Shown here: one piece after another, positions 14,183 through 17,941 of the stretch
How positions within the stretch are numbered: position 1 is the first letter of the stretch
Layout: every line of letters starts with the position of its first letter
Source of the DNA: Gammaproteobacteria bacterium
GTDB lineage: Bacteria > Pseudomonadota > Gammaproteobacteria > SZUA-229
Reading direction: 5' to 3'
DNA: 17,941 nucleotides
NCBI GenBank assembly: GCA_029287815.1
Contig: JARFQK010000168.1
Span: forward strand, 1-17,941
Made by a program: the position numbers and the translations under genes
Notes under the pieces: model-generated
What the model was told of the DNA's origin: nothing
The model's database searches: none
Seen by the model: the letters and a program-made list of their open reading frames with translations, nothing else

Positions 14183-14593
14183 TCAGTGAACATTCCTGGC
14201 AAGCATGTGCTCTGAGTACGCCATGTCCTCCTTGAGGATGTGATGATTCAACCAGATCTTCAGAAAAGCCAGTAACTCTTCGCCGACTTCGGGCGCCCCC
14301 GCCTGATAGCGCTGCTTGAATCTGGCCACCGAATCGAACAGACGCTGGTGCGCGGCCTTGTGCTGCTCGCTTTCCGGGTATCGGTACATGCTGAACAGCA
14401 TTTCTTCATACTTGAAATGCGTGTTGGCGTATCCGATCAAACCATTGAGTATCAGTTCGATCATCATTGCGTCGGGCTCAGGCGCTGCCAGCTCGGTCTG
14501 CAGCTTGTTGATATAATCGATCAAATCACGATGCTGCCGATCTATGGATGGCACTTTGACGGAATATTTCTCGTCCCATTCAAAAAAATCCAT
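14183..14593 (-). CDS. Bacteriohemerythrin
   Basis: This single-domain hemerythrin of 136 residues would bind O2 reversibly at a di-iron centre, for oxygen sensing, storage or delivery. All seven expected ligands are seen: His21 (DRQHRDL), His59 and Glu63 (HFKYE), His78 and His82 (HKAAH), then His118 and Asp123 (HILKED). The opening FEWDEKYSVKVPSIDRQH is the family start, so I chose ATG 14593. A longer GTG-initiated frame from 14668 would add 25 residues unlike the family. No strong Shine-Dalgarno is visible at either start. The gene follows hisD by 115 bases on the same strand and may be read from it, but no functional link to histidine synthesis is known. There is no fused signalling domain. 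Confidence 0.93.
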   Translation of the reverse strand: MDFFEWDEKYSVKVPSIDRQHRDLIDYINKLQTELAAPEPDAMMIELILNGLIGYANTHFKYEEMLFSMYRYPESEQHKAAHQRLFDSVARFKQRYQAGAPEVGEELLAFLKIWLNHHILKEDMAYSEHMLARNVH

Positions 14594-14708
14594 GGCGGTC
14601 TCGGTTTGCCTGCAAGCAAAAGGTTCAATATCTCTATAATCAGTAGCACAAATTTTCGGCGCTGCCACACCTATGCGCGAAGAATCTGGATTTCAACGAT
14701 CGTCGATG

Positions 14709-16007
14709 TTACTTGATGCGGTATTCCGCAGAGCGGGCATGGGCGACCAGCCCTTCGCCGCGCGCCAGCGTCGAGGCGACTTCCCCTAGGACCGAAGCAC
14801 CCTGTGCTGAGCATCCGATCAGGCTGGAGCGTTTCTGGAAGTCATAGACACCCAAAGGCGAGGAAAACCTGGCTGTGCCTGAGGTCGGCAATACGTGATT
14901 GGGGCCCGCACAATAGTCTCCGAGCGCCTCAGCCGTATAACGTCCCATGAAGATTGCACCGGCATGGCGAATTTTCTGTGCCCAAGCTTCGGCGTCATCC
15001 ATAGACAGCTCGAGATGCTCGGGTGCGATACGGTTGGCCACCGCGATCGCATCGTTCATATCTTTCGCCTCGATCAGTGCCGCTCGGTCGGTCAGTGACT
15101 TCGCTATGATCTCGGCACGCGGCATTTCGCCCAGCAGCCTGTCGAGACTGGCTTTGACACGTTCGAGAAACTCGCCATCTGGACTGACCAGAATCGACTG
15201 CGCATCCTCATCATGTTCCGCTTGAGAAAACAAATCCATTGCGATCCAGTCAGGGTCGGTGTGACCATCGCACACCACCAAAATTTCCGACGGACCGGCG
15301 ATCATGTCAATGCCAACGATACCGAAGACAAGACGTTTGGCAGTCGCCACAAACGCATTGCCTGGCCCGGTGATCTTGTCGACTCGCGGAATCGTTTCGG
15401 TGCCAAAGGCCAGCGCTGCAATCGCCTGAGCACCGCCGATCGTGAAAACGCGATCGACGCCAGAGACAGCCGCAGCCGCCAACACCAGATCGTTGCGCTC
15501 GCCGTCCGGGGTCGGCACCACCATAATCAATTCCGGGACGCCGGCCACTTTCGCCGGTATCGCATTCATCAGCACTGATGACGGATAAGCGGCCTTGCCA
15601 CCTGGCACGTATAGCCCGACCCTGTCCATCGGGGTCACTTTCTGCCCGAGCACAGTGCCATCATTTTCAGTGTACATCCATGAATCCATCCTCTGATGTT
15701 CAGCATAGGCGCGTATCCGCTCGGCTGCTGCCCCGAGTGCTTGCCGCTGCCGGTCATCGATCGCGTTCAGCGCTACCTGTAACTCCTCGCCCGTCAGTTC
15801 CAGCTCGGTAGCCGATGTCAACGCGAGACGGTCAAATTGACGCGTATATTCCAGCAGCGCAGTGTCACCCTGTCGACGCACCCGATCAAGGATTGCCGCG
15901 ACCGTGGTGACCACTTCACTGTCAGTCGCTTGCTCCCAGGCTAAAAGCTGATCCAGTTTTTCGTCGAAATTACTTTCGGTCGTTTTGAAGCGAGCGATTT
16001 CGATCAT
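14709..16007 (-). CDS. hisD: Histidinol dehydrogenase HisD
   Basis: HisD is a zinc enzyme that oxidises L-histidinol to L-histidine with two NAD+, the last step of the pathway. At 432 residues it is full-length. The zinc ligands by alignment with E. coli are Gln262, His265, Asp364 and His423. The catalytic Glu-His pair is Glu330-His331 in APEHLEL. Other signatures are VGLYVPGGKAAYPSSVLMNAIPA at 130-152 and GPGNAFVATAKR. The start codon overlaps the hisG stop as ATGA, so the two are translationally coupled. The order murA-hisG-hisD is as in Pseudomonas, from memory. Its stop is followed by 115 bases and then the hemerythrin gene rather than hisC. Confidence 0.97.
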   Translation of the reverse strand: MIEIARFKTTESNFDEKLDQLLAWEQATDSEVVTTVAAILDRVRRQGDTALLEYTRQFDRLALTSATELELTGEELQVALNAIDDRQRQALGAAAERIRAYAEHQRMDSWMYTENDGTVLGQKVTPMDRVGLYVPGGKAAYPSSVLMNAIPAKVAGVPELIMVVPTPDGERNDLVLAAAAVSGVDRVFTIGGAQAIAALAFGTETIPRVDKITGPGNAFVATAKRLVFGIVGIDMIAGPSEILVVCDGHTDPDWIAMDLFSQAEHDEDAQSILVSPDGEFLERVKASLDRLLGEMPRAEIIAKSLTDRAALIEAKDMNDAIAVANRIAPEHLELSMDDAEAWAQKIRHAGAIFMGRYTAEALGDYCAGPNHVLPTSGTARFSSPLGVYDFQKRSSLIGCSAQGASVLGEVASTLARGEGLVAHARSAEYRIK

Positions 16008-16624
16008 CCGATGGCTCCACCAATGCTGTCGATCAACGATTGTATAGGTTGATGTTTCATTTTCATTGCCGCCTTGTTGACGATCAGGCGTGCGCTGATG
16101 TCGGCAATATGGTCGATCGGCGCGAGGCCATTGGCTCTCAGCGTGTTGCCCGTATCGACCACATCCACGATCATATCCGACAGCCCGACGATCGGCCCCA
16201 ATTCCATGGAGCCATAGAGCTTGATTACCTCGACCTGCTCCCCTCTGGATTCGAAAAACGTCCTGGCAACATTGACAAACTTGGTCGCGATGCGCTTGCG
16301 CCTGCGAACCGGCTTCGCATTAACCAGCCCGGCAGTCATCAGCCGGCATTTTGCGATACCCAGGTCAAGTGGCTCATAGATCCCTTCGCCACCATGCTCC
16401 ATCAGCACGTCCTTGCCAGCAACGCCGACATCGGCCGCACCGAACTGGACATAGGTTGGCACGTCTGTAGCCCTTATGATCACGAGCTTGACATCATCGT
16501 GATTGGTGTCGAGTATCAGCTTGCGGCTGGTCTCTGGGTCCTCGGCGGGCTGGATATCGGCCGCTGCCAGTAATGGCAGCGTCTCCTTGAAAATTCGCCC
16601 TTTTGATAATGCAATCTTAATCAT
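16004..16624 (-). CDS. hisG: ATP phosphoribosyltransferase HisG, short form
   Basis: HisG joins ATP and PRPP in the committed step of histidine synthesis. The 206-residue length is that of the short form (HisGS), which lacks the C-terminal regulatory ACT-like domain. It normally needs the HisZ subunit for activity and feedback control, and hisZ is not in this window. Signatures include MIKIALSKGRIF at the start, ADVGVAGKDVL at about 64-74 and the PRPP loop with VDVVDTGNTLRANGL. Start ATG 16624 has a modest GGAATA upstream. It overlaps hisD by four bases. The 108-base gap to murA contains a 20-base-period tandem repeat. No run of His codons is seen, so a classical his attenuator is unlikely. 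Confidence 0.97.
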   Translation of the reverse strand: MIKIALSKGRIFKETLPLLAAADIQPAEDPETSRKLILDTNHDDVKLVIIRATDVPTYVQFGAADVGVAGKDVLMEHGGEGIYEPLDLGIAKCRLMTAGLVNAKPVRRRKRIATKFVNVARTFFESRGEQVEVIKLYGSMELGPIVGLSDMIVDVVDTGNTLRANGLAPIDHIADISARLIVNKAAMKMKHQPIQSLIDSIGGAIG

Positions 16625-16640
16625 CAGATATTCCAGTTAC

Positions 16641-16680
16641 TGAGCAGCGACACCGAATATTGAGCAGCGACACCGAACGG
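16641..16680. repeat. Tandem direct repeat, 20-base period, before hisG
   Basis: TGAGCAGCGACACCGAA occurs at 16641-16657 and again, identically, at 16661-16677, so the period is 20 with 17 shared bases. On the minus strand both copies lie in the murA-hisG gap just upstream of hisG. Each copy carries AGCAGCG, which is complementary to CGCTGCT at 16688-16694, so two alternative hairpins could form in the transcript. Confidence 0.75.
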
Positions 16681-16732
16681 AGAGCGACGCTGCTTTTCCG
16701 AAAATTGTCAGCGCGCAACTGTTGTCAGAGTA

Positions 16733-17941
16733 TCAAGCAGGGATTCGTCGAATATTGGCGCCCAGCTGCGACAACTTTTCCTCAATGATTTCATAGCCCC
16801 GGTCAATATGGTAGATGCGTTGGACTTCGGTTTCACCCTCTGCAATAAGCCCTGCCAAGATCAAACTCGCCGAGGCCCGCAAATCAGTTGCCATTACCGG
16901 CGCCGCAGAAAGTTTATCGACGCCGCGCACGATCGCGGTATTGCCCTCGACTTCGATGTCGGCGCCCATGCGCTGAAGTTCCTGCACATGCATGAAACGG
17001 TTTTCGAATACGGTCTCGACAATGGTCGAGGTGCCTTCCGCGATGGTGTTGAGCGCGGCAAACTGGGCCTGCATATCAGTCGGAAAAGCCGGAAATGGCG
17101 CGGTTCGAATGTTGACCGCCTTTGGCCTTCTTCCTCGCATATCGAGACTGATCCAGTCATCGCCACAAGTAATGAGCGCACCGGCTTCGCGCAACTTGTC
17201 TATGACTGCATCGAGCAGCGCTGGCTCGGTGTCTTTTAGCTTCACCTTGCCGCCTGAAATGGCCGCCGCGACCATATAGGTCCCGGTCTCGATGCGGTCC
17301 GGCAGCACGCGGTAGCGCGTACCTGACAGCCTTTCGACGCCTTCGATACGAATTGTGTCGGTGCCCGCCCCTTCAATTTTAGCACCCATCGCATTCAGAA
17401 AATTGGCCAGATCAACGACCTCGGGTTCTCTTGCAGCATTCTCGATCACGGTGATGCCATCCGCCAAGGTCGCCGCCATCATCAGATTCTCGGTACCCGT
17501 GACCGTGACGATATCCATGACCAGACGCGCCCCCTTGAGCCGACGGGCTTTGGCGTGAATATAACCATTTCTGACTTCAACATCGGCACCCATATCCTGC
17601 AGGCCTTTGATATGCAGGTTGACCGGGCGCGATCCGATCGCACAACCACCAGGCAGCGAAACCTCAGCCTCGCCAAAACGGGCAACCAGGGGCCCGAGCA
17701 CCAGTATCGATGACCGCATGGTCTTGACGAGATGATAAGGCGCGACGTGATTCTCGATCGTCGAACAGTTGACTTCGATGCTTAGTTTTTCATCGATCAC
17801 CACCTGCACACCCATGCAGCCGAGCAGCTCGACGGTGGTTGTCACATCATGCAGGTGTGGCACATTTTCGATCGTCGCCGGACCATCTACCAGCAAGGTC
17901 GCCGCCAGTATCGGCAACACGGCATTTTTGGCACCGGATAT
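16733..17941 (-). CDS. murA: UDP-N-acetylglucosamine 1-carboxyvinyltransferase MurA (5' end cut by window)
   Basis: MurA moves enolpyruvate from PEP to UDP-GlcNAc, the first committed step of peptidoglycan synthesis, in the cytoplasm. The frame is open to the right edge and begins with ISGAKNAVLPIL, which matches E. coli MurA from about residue 18. Roughly 17 residues are therefore missing and no start codon is visible. The GTG within this stretch at 17920 is internal, not a start. The substrate-binding Lys of GAKNA is present, as is the catalytic, fosfomycin-sensitive Cys in LPGGCAIGSRP. Other signatures are RVLPDRIETGT, FPTDMQAQF, FENRFMH and VMATDLRASASL. The remaining 402 residues are complete through the C-terminus. 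It lies 108 bases upstream of hisG on the same strand. Confidence 0.97.
   Translation of the reverse strand: MSGAKNAVLPILAATLLVDGPATIENVPHLHDVTTTVELLGCMGVQVVIDEKLSIEVNCSTIENHVAPYHLVKTMRSSILVLGPLVARFGEAEVSLPGGCAIGSRPVNLHIKGLQDMGADVEVRNGYIHAKARRLKGARLVMDIVTVTGTENLMMAATLADGITVIENAAREPEVVDLANFLNAMGAKIEGAGTDTIRIEGVERLSGTRYRVLPDRIETGTYMVAAAISGGKVKLKDTEPALLDAVIDKLREAGALITCGDDWISLDMRGRRPKAVNIRTAPFPAFPTDMQAQFAALNTIAEGTSTIVETVFENRFMHVQELQRMGADIEVEGNTAIVRGVDKLSAAPVMATDLRASASLILAGLIAEGETEVQRIYHIDRGYEIIEEKLSQLGANIRRIPA

Noticed and set aside
14023..14235. Small plus-strand frame of 70 codons over the foldback repeat
   Set aside because: It runs from the repeat into the antisense of the hemerythrin gene, has no ribosome binding site, and its middle is just translated phased repeat.
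14594..14668. GTG-initiated extension of the hemerythrin
   Set aside because: Hemerythrins begin close to the FEWDEKYSV segment; the extra 25 residues show no signal or family similarity.
16040..16573. Open frame of 177 codons on the plus strand inside hisG
   Set aside because: It is antisense to a complete HisG short form.
1..17941. tRNA, rRNA, CRISPR, insertion sequence or prophage genes
   Set aside because: No cloverleaf, regular spacer array, transposase, integrase or phage structural frame was seen on either strand by reading; a dedicated search could still find weak cases.

Overview
The window is a stretch of gammaproteobacterial chromosome with moderate-to-high GC. Almost all of it is conserved housekeeping gene content. 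The lineage call rests on four blocks: rsmI beside lpoA-yraN-gmhA, sspA/sspB beside the cytochrome bc1 operon, a single-PDZ DegS/AlgW-type protease beside hisC, and murA-hisG-hisD. From memory, the same blocks lie in the same order within about 30 genes of each other in Pseudomonas and relatives. The short form of HisG and the bc1 complex suggest a free-living, respiring bacterium. I cannot name a genus.

Layout. Positions 1-2144 (minus) hold the start of a heavy-metal RND efflux operon: an outer-membrane CzcC-like protein, then a periplasmic CzcB-like adaptor with a His-rich N-terminus that runs off the left edge. Positions 2266-4010 (minus) hold rsmI followed by a TraB/GumN-family periplasmic protein. 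Positions 4088-6945 (plus) hold lpoA, yraN and gmhA. Positions 6982-8228 (minus) hold sspA then sspB. Positions 8282-10841 (minus) hold petA-petB-petC, coupled by one-base TAATG overlaps. Positions 11045-12178 (plus) hold the degS/algW-like protease, convergent with hisC (12239-13330, minus). Positions 13465-13902 (plus) hold a small heat-shock protein behind a very good sigma-32 promoter. Positions 13994-14147 hold a palindrome-rich foldback repeat. Positions 14183-14593 (minus) hold a bacteriohemerythrin. Positions 14709-17941 (minus) hold murA (5' end cut by the window edge), hisG and hisD.

Several genes concern the envelope (LpoA, GmhA, MurA, DegS, the TolC-like protein). Others concern proteostasis (SspA/SspB, DegS, Hsp20) and histidine synthesis (HisG, HisD, HisC). 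No RNA gene, CRISPR array, insertion sequence or prophage was found.

The least ordinary parts are: (a) the about 850-base interval between hisC and hisD, which carries hsp20, hemerythrin and a foldback element with 10-base phased arms; (b) the efflux adaptor, which lacks the usual helical hairpin; and (c) a 20-base tandem duplication directly before hisG. I found no convincing undescribed multi-gene system.
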